A stretch of DNA of 5,797 nt from Methanothrix sp. (GCA_003162615.1 PMNG01000028.1:1-5797); one strand, 5' to 3'; counted from the stretch's first letter, positions 1 to 5,101 are shown. The notes: generated by a model not told the origin, from the sequence alone. Program-made: numbers and translations.

Positions 1-95
1 GGCATATTCATGTCCATACTCATGGCCGCCATAGGCAGTACCGCTGTAAGGGTAATTACGAGTAGTAAAGAAAGGATGACATATTTCTTGTTCAC
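1..95 (-). CDS. Exported Met-rich protein, N-terminal fragment (runs off the left edge)
   Basis: Reading leftward from a GTG at 95-93, the frame stays open to the window edge (31 codons seen). The start is supported by a perfect GGAGG (107-103) 7 nt upstream. The protein begins MNKKYVILSLLLVITL, a basic N-terminus followed by a hydrophobic core, then AVLPMAA, a plausible signal-peptidase site. The first residues after it are MSMDMNM, with Met at every second position. Alternating Met residues in exported proteins often bind copper(I) or silver, as in CopC- or CusF-like proteins, but too little is visible to assign a family. The frame is too short and edge-cut to be picked up by length filters. 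It is probably monocistronic, with its own promoter near 178-193. The export signal is fairly sure; the function is unknown. Confidence 0.75.
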   Translation of the reverse strand, partial: MNKKYVILSLLLVITLTAVLPMAAMSMDMNM

Positions 96-128
96 CTATT
101 AACCTCCATTATCTTTTCGCTATTCAGC

Positions 129-161
129 CCATAGGCCTTTTTTATCGTCATTTGCCTATAG
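129..161 (-). promoter_or_regulatory. Inverted repeat at the predicted transcript start of the Met-rich gene
   Basis: Arms CCATAGGC (129-136) and GCCTATAG (154-161) can pair over 8 positions with one G-U wobble, around a 17-nt loop. The core ATAGGC/GCCTAT is perfect. It lies between the proposed TATA box and the ribosome site, so it could be an operator for a dimeric regulator or a leader hairpin. No homologous copy is seen elsewhere in the window. Confidence 0.3.
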
Positions 162-177
162 TCCCCCTAAGCGTTCC

Positions 178-193
178 TGTTTATAAGTTTTTC
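178..193 (-). promoter_or_regulatory. Putative archaeal BRE/TATA promoter of the Met-rich gene
   Basis: On the minus strand the sequence reads AAAAACTTATAAACA, an A-rich BRE followed by a TTATAAA box. Transcription would start about 25-27 nt downstream, near 157, giving a 5' UTR of about 60 nt before the GTG at 95. This is a pattern match only. Confidence 0.45.
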
Positions 194-627
194 AATTGAG
201 GCAAATCCTGCTCAAATCTGTTGCTGGATAGAATGGACATGGGCCAAACAAGACATAGAATTGAGATTATACGAGTATCAATTGTCTGATTCCATGCGAT
301 AATGGGGTCATAAAAATCATATAGAGAAAATTCGTGTATTGTCGAAATAACTGGTGGAACATGGACGGGCAACGGATCTAGTCGGCCACATCGTCTATGC
401 AGGTACCACTGGCAGCCAGTGAGCGGATCTCTTACCTAGTGTTGTCGTCTTGTACTACGAAAAATATGGTGAGTTGCATCTGGGTGACTCCACGCTTTCC
501 CCGGCCTGCTTCCGAGCGCGAAAAATGCTGACCTCCGCGAAAATCGTCCGAAATCCGCCGGAGATTCTCTTGTGCAAGAGGATAAGGGATCGGTCCAAAA
601 CTTATACATACCTCTCGAAAACTGATA

Positions 628-1230
628 TTAGCCCTTGTATCCCAACTCTTTGGCCTTTGCCAAAGCTGCATCTGCCTCGGCATTACGACCCAATGCCCTT
701 AAGGCCAAGCTTTTGTTGTACCAGGCCGTCGCATAGGACGAATTCAGCTCGATGGCCTTATCGTAAGCCTGGATAGCTTCAGAAAACCTTCCTGACTCAT
801 TGAAGGCAATACCTTTGTTGTTCCAGGCCTCTACTAGATTTGGATTTAACTCGATAGCTTTATCACAAACCTGGATGGCCTCGGAATATTTGCCTAGACT
901 ATTAAGCGCATTACCCTTGTTGCTCCAGGCTTCTGCAAGACCTGGCTTTAGATCGATAGATCTATTGTAAGCCTGAATGGCTTCTTCATATTTGCCCAGG
1001 TCATCGAGGGCAAGGCCTTTGTTGTACCAAGCCGCAGCATAGGATGAATTTAGCCCGATGGCTATGTTGAAATCCTGAATGGCTTCATCGTAACTGCCCT
1101 TGGCCAAGAGACCAACTCCTTGACCATTCCACTCACTCGCGGCCTGCTGCCCAAAGGCTGGTAATAAATTCACTAGAAATAGAACCTCAATGAAAAAGAA
1201 CAATTCTCTATTCAATGACTTTCCTCCCAT
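628..1230 (-). CDS. Secreted tetratricopeptide-repeat protein, five TPRs
   Basis: This 200-residue protein has an N-terminal signal peptide (hydrophobic core about residues 10-25, ending PAFGQ), followed by five 34-residue TPR units at about 31-64, 65-98, 99-132, 133-166 and 167-200. The repeats are exactly phased and the last ends at the C-terminus, so the mature protein is one short TPR superhelix with no other domain. Each unit has the usual W-N-KG-A-LG-Y-EAI-YD-AI-L-P pattern, and units 2 and 5 both follow an SSYA-AWYNK stretch, pointing to duplication. TPR modules bind peptides or partner proteins; here this would happen outside the cytoplasm. The ATG at 1230 has an AAGGAG 14 nt upstream, which is far. 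A GGAGG (1227-1223) sits 7 nt before a TTG at 1215, so the true start may be that TTG, five residues in. The family is certain; the partner is unknown. Confidence 0.9.
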   Translation of the reverse strand: MGGKSLNRELFFFIEVLFLVNLLPAFGQQAASEWNGQGVGLLAKGSYDEAIQDFNIAIGLNSSYAAAWYNKGLALDDLGKYEEAIQAYNRSIDLKPGLAEAWSNKGNALNSLGKYSEAIQVCDKAIELNPNLVEAWNNKGIAFNESGRFSEAIQAYDKAIELNSSYATAWYNKSLALRALGRNAEADAALAKAKELGYKG

Positions 1231-1233
1231 TGT

Positions 1234-1422
1234 TCAGTAGTCGTCTCCTTGCATTGTAACACCCCGAATATCTAGGCGGTAACCGAACTGTTCGGGTTCG
1301 GGTACAACATCGGATAGCAGATCGTATAGCCTATTGCCATGAACAATACATGAGGCAAATGTTGCAATGCGATAATTCAAATTCCTGCTTCCATTTTTAT
1401 TCATATGGATGTCATTTATCAT
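1234..1422 (-). CDS. Doubtful small ORF upstream of the TPR gene
   Basis: This 62-codon ATG-initiated frame ends 3 bp before the TPR ATG (18 bp before the alternative TTG). Composition looks protein-like, with a mixed codon third position and a polar C-terminal half. I see no ribosome site before the ATG and no signal peptide, motif or family. Its last codons (QGDDY) resemble a QGDDC stretch in the small protein at 3686-3937, with about 13 of 15 matching bases, which may be chance. It may be a real leader gene co-transcribed with the TPR gene, a gene relic, or just the 5' region of the TPR transcript. Confidence 0.25.
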   Translation of the reverse strand: MINDIHMNKNGSRNLNYRIATFASCIVHGNRLYDLLSDVVPEPEQFGYRLDIRGVTMQGDDY

Positions 1423-1448
1423 GCTCGGGACTAATCTCTAAATTATTA

Positions 1449-1464
1449 GGTAGGTGGCCCTACC
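1449..1464 (-). terminator. Hairpin terminator after the first Cys-rich gene
   Basis: The arms GGTAGG and CCTACC form a perfect 6-bp stem with a 4-nt loop, 12 nt past the stop codon at 1477. On the minus strand it is followed by TAATAATTTAG, moderately T-rich. The position suits transcript ending or 3'-end protection of the Cys-rich mRNA. Confidence 0.5.
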
Positions 1465-1476
1465 ATCAGATTTTAT

Positions 1477-1803
1477 TTAACTTGCTGCTGAACCACAGCA
1501 AACTCCACAGTTAGATCCGCAGCAACCCTTACAACCGCTCGCACCTTCACAGTTCCCCTTTGGGCAGTGAGTTCCGCACGGTGATGCCGCAGAGGCGGAG
1601 GATGCTACAGACTCGTCATCGCCATTGTTACTGCCGCCCCAGGCATCATGAATACACGAACCACCACAGTTCGCCCCACATACCGATTGAGAACATGATG
1701 TGCCGATAGGGCAGTTACAGTTTCCTCCACACGATTGTCCGAAAGTCAATCCAGTTCCTGCTAGTAATAGCAAGAGCACCGATACCATGGCTAATCTCTT
1801 CAT
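1477..1803 (-). CDS. Small secreted cysteine-rich protein, copy 1
   Basis: This 108-residue protein starts at ATG 1803, with GGTGA 5 nt upstream. Residues 1-23 form a signal peptide (MKRLAMVSVLLLLLAG, ending TFGQ). The mature part holds 16 Cys in about 85 residues: Cys25, then block A (29, 31, 37, 42, 46, 50), a polar Gly/Ser/Asp linker, then block B (76, 80, 85, 91, 94, 95, 99, 102, 103). Two His lie near Cys (CIHD and THCP). Block A ends CGANCGGSC and block B ends CGSNCGVCC, so the two blocks may be an old duplication. It is a clear paralogue of the gene at 4087-4392. I do not recognise a named family. After export such a protein could be disulfide-knotted or could bind soft metals; neither is shown. 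It has its own promoter, a long leader and a terminator, hence is probably monocistronic. Confidence 0.85.
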   Translation of the reverse strand: MKRLAMVSVLLLLLAGTGLTFGQSCGGNCNCPIGTSCSQSVCGANCGGSCIHDAWGGSNNGDDESVASSASAASPCGTHCPKGNCEGASGCKGCCGSNCGVCCGSAAS

Positions 1804-1892
1804 CTAATTCACCACTCATCTTTCGTGAACCGGCTCACAGTTCACGACCGTTAGTCGTACTCATTATTATAAGCCGATTCGGTCTTAGGCAA
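1804..1892 (-). promoter_or_regulatory. Conserved structured leader of Cys-rich copy 1
   Basis: Directly upstream of the start codon are about 89 nt that align with the leader of the second Cys-rich gene. They begin with TTGCCTAA (1892-1885). A perfect 8-bp inverted repeat, TCGTGAAC and GTTCACGA with a 9-nt loop TGTGAGCCG, occupies 1847-1823, followed by GAAAGATGAGTGG leading into the ribosome site. Because it lies about 57 nt or more downstream of the TATA box it should be transcribed, so it could act as a 5' UTR hairpin controlling translation or stability. The same repeat could also be a DNA operator. No known riboswitch class is recognised. Confidence 0.6.
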
Positions 1893-1939
1893 CCCCTAAT
1901 GGTATTTTGAATCGATTTTTGGTGCCATTTGCAAATTCT

Positions 1940-1956
1940 ATATTTATTATAAATTC
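1940..1956 (-). promoter_or_regulatory. TATA-box promoter of Cys-rich copy 1
   Basis: The minus strand reads GAATTTATAATAAATAT, a strong archaeal TATA match. A start about 26 nt downstream falls near 1922, which gives a 5' UTR of about 118 nt containing the whole conserved leader. Confidence 0.5.
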
Positions 1957-2370
1957 ATCTATAAGTGATAAAATCCTTGATAAGCACAAATCTGTTTCCA
2001 CCAGGCCAAGATATGACATATCAAAGAGCACTTTTGTTTTGCACATATTAGGTCTGCAATCCATAACTCTGACGTTATATTGGATGCAGATCCACAGCCG
2101 CAAAGCAACATGAAGGAGCAGTTGACATCGATACAGTGAATTCTTGAATGGTTCCAATCGGCCAAGGTCGATCTCTGAGCTGGCTGGTCAGCTCCGATGG
2201 TTCAGTCGTGCCAACGGCTCTGGTGGATCGACGCCCAAATGCCATTGATTTGCAGGTTATATCGGATGACTCATTAAGGAATTAGAAAGAGCTTGAGGCT
2301 GGATATTTCCGTCTCCATCTCTGCAATTCAACGAATGATAATCAATTGCTTTGTTGCCTAATTCTCAATC
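1957..2370. other. Gap without a supported gene; short relic-like ORF and inverted repeats
   Basis: Minus-strand open frames at 1885-2157 and 1959-2165 begin with TTG, have no ribosome site and run into the Cys-rich promoter, so I do not accept them. On the plus strand 2148-2285 is a 45-codon ATG frame whose translation (SSDGSVVPTALVDRRPNAID in the middle) looks protein-like but has no ribosome site; it may be a gene remnant. The same stretch can fold: GTCGATC (2167-2173) pairs with GATCGAC (2226-2232), enclosing a perfect hairpin GAGCTG-6 nt-CAGCTC (2177-2194). Nothing is recognised beyond this. Confidence 0.4.
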
Positions 2371-2380
2371 TTTAAATATC
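2371..2380 (+). promoter_or_regulatory. TATA-box promoter of the radical SAM gene
   Basis: TTTAAATATC preceded by CTCAATC is close to the archaeal TATA consensus. It would place the start near 2400, leaving an unusually long 5' UTR of about 175 nt before the ATG at 2577. Confidence 0.5.
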
Positions 2381-2399
2381 GTCTTGCCCTTAATGCTTT

Positions 2400-2415
2400 A
2401 TTCACAATTGTGAAT
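2400..2415 (+). promoter_or_regulatory. Perfect 16-bp palindrome at the predicted transcription start (likely operator)
   Basis: ATTCACAATTGTGAAT is fully self-complementary and lies 25-40 bp downstream of the TATA box, right over the expected start site. In archaea, repressors often bind such dyads to block RNA polymerase. The regulator is not identifiable from the window, though the winged-helix gene at the right edge is one conceivable candidate. Confidence 0.5.
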
Positions 2416-2576
2416 GGCGAAAGGTATCGTAACATGCTAACCTGGCAAATGGTTCATGGATCTACACCTACCTTCGGCAACAAAAAAATTGCTGGCTGGT
2501 GGCAGTTGGACTGACAGCTATGGAAAGAGACGGAATGCCGGCCTAACAAATTCAAAGGCTATTTCGAGGCGTAAAC

Positions 2577-3568
2577 ATGGAGATGAATGCCGAGATTAAG
2601 GCGCTGCTCTTAAGCATTGGCAGCGCGAACATCGACGAAGGGCTTCTGCATGAAATCGCAGGCACGACCATCCCCAGCGCCGGACCTGGTGCTGGCCTGG
2701 AGTCTTTCTTTATTAAATCCGGCGGTCACAGGGTGAGACTTTCCATCAATAAGAAGTCCCCACTTAAAGTGGTGAGATGTTGCTCCGATATCGCAGTAAT
2801 CAAAGATGGAAAGCCAATTGTGACCGGTAGGCTCGAGCCAGCCCTCAGCTACTGCCCAGAGCAGGCATACCTGACCATAAGCGGGCGCTGCATCTATGAT
2901 TGCAAGTTCTGCCCGGTACCTAAACTCGATGGCGAAGTAAAGGTTCCGGACAAGATCTTGCAGCTTGTCGAAGAGGCAAAGAACACAGGGCAGCTCAGGG
3001 CCATATCCATCACAAGTGGAGTAGAAAAGTCCACCGAGGACGAAGTCAGGAAGGCAGTGGAGATAGTCAAGATCCTAAGAGCGCGTTATGATGTGCCCAT
3101 TGGAGTTTCGGTTTATCCTACAGACACATCCTCTGAAGAACTAAAGGAAGCCGGTGCAACAGAGATCAAATACAACGTGGAGACGATGGACCCCCAGATC
3201 TTTGCTAAATACTGCCCAGGGTTATCGCTGGAATACGTGCTTAGTTCCCTGAAGGAAGCCGTGAAGATCTTCGGCAAGAACAGGGTCTCTTCCAACTCAT
3301 ACTGGGTCTGGGAGAGAGCGATGAGTGTGTTTTAGCAGGAGTAAAAAAGCTGGCCGAAATTGGGGTGATCCCTAACTTGAGGCCAATATCGCCACATCCG
3401 CTGCGTGCTGGAGAGGTCGTAGTGGAGAGGCCTTCCGCCGAAAGGCTGCTGAAGTTGGCCAGTTCAACCAAGAAAATTTTGGATGACCTTGGCCTTAGGG
3501 CCGATCTTGCAGAGACCATGTGCCTGCCTTGTACTGGCTGCGATTTAACGCCACATAGGGACATATAA
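2577..3568 (+). pseudogene. Biotin-synthase-related radical SAM protein, interrupted by a one-base deletion
   Basis: The ATG at 2577 has GAGG 7 nt upstream. The intact frame yields 239 native residues, then reads into a stop at 3333-3335. Adding one base (a C) near 3296 restores a continuous protein of about 330 residues ending at 3568, including the expected NLILGLGES stretch. Motifs: the [4Fe-4S]-SAM triad CIYDCKFC (Cys105, 109, 112), an ISITSG segment at about 143-148 in the place of the SAM-binding GGE motif, YNVETMD at about 199-205, and a C-terminal CLPCTGC (Cys316, 319, 322) that could hold an auxiliary cluster. This fits the BioB-related radical SAM group of archaea (COG2516-like). 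Members of that broad group include sulfur-inserting enzymes, such as the lipoyl synthase pair LipS1/LipS2, so the reaction here is undetermined. The 78 codons after the shift are undamaged, so this is a very recent mutation or an assembly error. It is the only plus-strand gene and appears monocistronic. Confidence 0.85.
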
Positions 3569-3685
3569 TTCTGAGGGAGCACGCTGCGAAAATCTAAGGT
3601 CATCTGTTGCTCCTTACGGATTATGTCTGCTACATATGTTGCCCAAACTTGATGGATCGCAATCAGGATGACCATGAGCTAGAGA

Positions 3686-3937
3686 CTATGAATCCCCGGG
3701 TGGAGCGGTCCAATCAGCACCAAGGTCGACGCGGCTAAGAGGTATACCACTATCCTCACTTTTGACTTCACCCATTTCTGTCAGGCAGCAGTCATCTCCT
3801 TGCGTCGTGCACACTGAATCCCCTGAATGATCACAAGCAAGCTGCTTAGATTCGGATAACTCATCGATATAGCAGGTCGCATAGCTCATTGTCGTAATCA
3901 TTACAAGAGACAAAGCCATAACACGAAAATTCATCAT
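3686..3937 (-). CDS. Small secreted acidic protein with five cysteines
   Basis: This is an 83-residue protein. The ATG at 3937 follows GGGAGG with 5 nt spacing, and a second ATG is the next codon; an extra AAGGAGGAG lies just upstream, so the translation signal is strong. Residues 1-20 form a signal peptide (MALSLVMITTMSYA, cleavage likely before Thr21-Cys22). The mature part of about 63 residues has Cys22, 35, 43, 50 and 51 and many Asp/Glu, with an acidic Pro/Gly tail. It converges with the radical SAM gene, leaving 117 bp between. It is not a homologue of the two Cys-rich neighbours by Cys spacing. No family is recognised. Export with an odd Cys number suggests a disulfide-bonded, dimeric or metal-binding product, but this is inference. 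Confidence 0.7.
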   Translation of the reverse strand: MMNFRVMALSLVMITTMSYATCYIDELSESKQLACDHSGDSVCTTQGDDCCLTEMGEVKSEDSGIPLSRVDLGADWTAPPGDS

Positions 3938-3985
3938 TTCTACCTCCCGGCTCCTCCTTATCTAATAGCCATTATTTTTTTTATT

Positions 3986-4000
3986 ATTAATTTAATTATG
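3986..4000 (-). promoter_or_regulatory. Putative promoter of the small acidic secreted protein
   Basis: In the very A+T-rich stretch 3960-4060, the minus strand reads CATAATTAAATTAAT. A start about 26 nt on, near 3966, would give a short leader of about 28 nt with the ribosome site. Several other A+T boxes nearby could serve as well. Confidence 0.35.
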
Positions 4001-4027
4001 TCATTTAACTATTTTAATTATTGTGGC

Positions 4028-4061
4028 TTAATAAAGTAAAAAGTTAATAAAGTTTAAAGTT
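4028..4061 (-). terminator. T-rich termination region after Cys-rich copy 2, with a direct repeat
   Basis: About 25 nt past the stop codon at 4087 the minus strand becomes a string of T tracts, including TTTTT (4042-4038). This suits archaeal oligo-T termination, which needs no hairpin. It contains a perfect 10-bp direct repeat, TTAATAAAGT on the plus strand, at 4028-4037 and 4044-4053. Confidence 0.45.
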
Positions 4062-4086
4062 ATGTCCAAACATCGAGCTTACTCAA

Positions 4087-4392
4087 CTATTGAACTTTGC
4101 CACAGCAAGCGACACAGTTAGGACCACAACATGCCTTGCAATCGCCCGCAGTTCCACACATCTTCATGGGGCAGTGAGATCCGCATTGGAACGCTAATGT
4201 GGCTGAGGAGTTAAGTGAGGTATTATGGGCGCATGAACCCCCACAGTTCACAACACATGCTGATTGCGAACACGTTGTTTTGCTGGGACACGTACAGTTT
4301 CCTATGTTGTGTCCCGATTGTCCAAGAGTCAATTCAATTCCTGCAAGCATCAGGACAAATAATATCAATGCCATTTTTCTCAAATCGAACAC
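4087..4392 (-). CDS. Small secreted cysteine-rich protein, copy 2
   Basis: This 101-residue protein is a paralogue of the one at 1477-1803. The outermost start is GTG at 4392. Alignment of the two leaders places copy 1's ATG over the TTG at 4383, and an ATG at 4374 begins a compact signal peptide, so the start is uncertain by 3-6 residues. The signal peptide ends LTLGQ (residue 25). Fifteen Cys follow at 33, 35, 41, 46, 50, 54 (block A) and 70, 74, 79, 85, 88, 89, 93, 96, 97 (block B), with spacing within each block identical to copy 1. Shared motifs include CSQS, NCGGSC, CG-HCP and CK-CCG-NC. The linker is 10 residues shorter and the CGGNC Cys of copy 1 is absent. The same two His positions are kept. 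It is expected outside the membrane; the role is unknown. Confidence 0.85.
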   Translation of the reverse strand: MFDLRKMALILFVLMLAGIELTLGQSGHNIGNCTCPSKTTCSQSACVVNCGGSCAHNTSLNSSATLAFQCGSHCPMKMCGTAGDCKACCGPNCVACCGKVQ

Positions 4393-4475
4393 CCACTCTT
4401 TTTTTCTTGAACCGGATCACAAATTCAATGACTTACGTGATACACGTGAACATATGACGGTTTGGTTTTAGGCAA
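4393..4475 (-). promoter_or_regulatory. Conserved structured leader of Cys-rich copy 2
   Basis: It is homologous to the leader at 1804-1892. TTGCCTAA (4475-4468) lies 60 nt before CCGGTTCA, against 59 nt in copy 1. The hairpin at 4428-4407 has a TTGAA/TTCAA stem, extendable by a G-U pair, with a loop keeping TGTGATCCG. One pair is G-C in copy 1 and T-A here, a compensatory change. GAAAAAAAGAGTGGGTG then corresponds to the region preceding copy 1's ribosome site. The upper part also holds a direct repeat TCACGT-3 nt-TCACGT near 4438-4449. Confidence 0.6.
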
Positions 4476-4512
4476 ATAGTAACGTAGTCTTACAGCAAAT
4501 ATTGGCGCAAAA

Positions 4513-4527
4513 TGTAAATAAATAGTT
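4513..4527 (-). promoter_or_regulatory. TATA-box promoter of Cys-rich copy 2
   Basis: The minus strand reads AACTATTTATTTACA, giving a start near 4494 and a 5' UTR of about 100-110 nt, matching the architecture of copy 1. Confidence 0.4.
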
Positions 4528-5101
4528 GCATTATCTCATTTTTTATGTTAATATTTTTCTTCTAAGGTTTTCTTAATAGATTAAAGTGAAGGCATTCAAG
4601 ACTATTGCTCAAGAGTATATGCCTTAAGCGAAGCTTAAGAATATGGAGGGTCGAAGTAATCCACGTTTCCTGAGACTTAAGCCAAACAAGACCATGAGAT
4701 TGTAAATCAAGCATAAGTTCTTTCAATCTTATCTATCCTGTAGATTGAGTGGAAGCCGGAGAACTAGGCGAAACTTTTGTCTTTCTGGAAGAGTTCAAAT
4801 TCCCAAAAGACGTGAAATTGATCGACGGACTCCTACTGATAGGAAAGCACATTTTAGTGACAATATTCGAAGCGCAAAGTGAAGAATGATCCTAAAGATA
4901 ACGCATCCATTCAGAGAAATAGAAGCGCCTCATGTAGCCCCAGCGACGCATTGAATTATGGTAAAGACTCGTCTCGAAAGCACCAAGGCTTCAAGGAGAT
5001 TCGTTCTGTTCGTGCCTCATGCCTGGCAAGCACTTGATTTTCTATTCTGCAAACAGGACTTATCGAAGTCTTCGTGGCATATCCGGACTAAAATATAGTT
5101 G
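4528..5101. other. Gap with a chain of short plus-strand ORFs, possible decayed gene
   Basis: The left part (4528-4590) is A+T-rich with nothing recognised. A 7-bp hairpin CTTAAGC-GAA-GCTTAAG lies at 4623-4639. Then come four plus-strand frames in succession: 4643-4705 (20 codons, ATG), 4749-4889 (46 codons, GTG; contains EEFKFPKDVKLIDGLLLIGK), 4886-4954 (22 codons, ATG overlapping the previous stop) and 4958-5098 (46 codons, ATG). None has a good ribosome site. Composition is protein-like, so one frameshifted gene relic is the simplest reading; a run of tiny genes is possible. I recognise no family. Confidence 0.3.

Larger units (their letters stand above)
96..627. other. Gene-poor interval between the TPR gene and the Met-rich gene
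   Basis: Apart from the ribosome site, inverted repeat and TATA box of the leftmost gene, I see no supported gene here. An open minus-strand frame at 181-372 begins with TTG, has no ribosome site and runs into the TATA box. Plus- and minus-strand frames at 432-776 overlap the end of the TPR gene, begin with weak codons or out of frame, and lack ribosome sites. The 450-600 part is richer in G+C than its left flank, so it may be old coding DNA, but I cannot name it. A small inverted repeat CTCTTG-TG-CAAGAG lies at about 567-580. Confidence 0.5.

Noticed and set aside
181..372. Minus-strand open frame of 63 codons
   Set aside because: It starts with TTG, lacks a ribosome site and its end overlaps the proposed TATA box of the leftmost gene.
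432..776. Open frames on both strands at the end of the TPR gene
   Set aside because: They overlap the well-supported TPR coding region in other frames, have no ribosome sites, and the plus-strand one begins with TTG.
1885..2165. Two overlapping minus-strand frames and one plus-strand frame in the gap upstream of the first Cys-rich gene
   Set aside because: The minus frames start with TTG without a ribosome site; the 90-codon one runs through the TATA box into the conserved leader, and its stop codon is part of the TTGCCTAA box, which is conserved in copy 2 without a matching frame.
3576..3613. GGAGCA-26 nt-TGCTCC inverted repeat between the convergent radical SAM and acidic-protein genes
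   Set aside because: The loop is long and no T-run follows on either strand, so a terminator is not supported.
3113..3675. Minus-strand frames opposite the radical SAM gene
   Set aside because: They are antisense shadows of a gene with clear family motifs.
4199..4471. Plus-strand frames opposite Cys-rich copy 2
   Set aside because: They are antisense shadows of the secreted paralogue and its leader.
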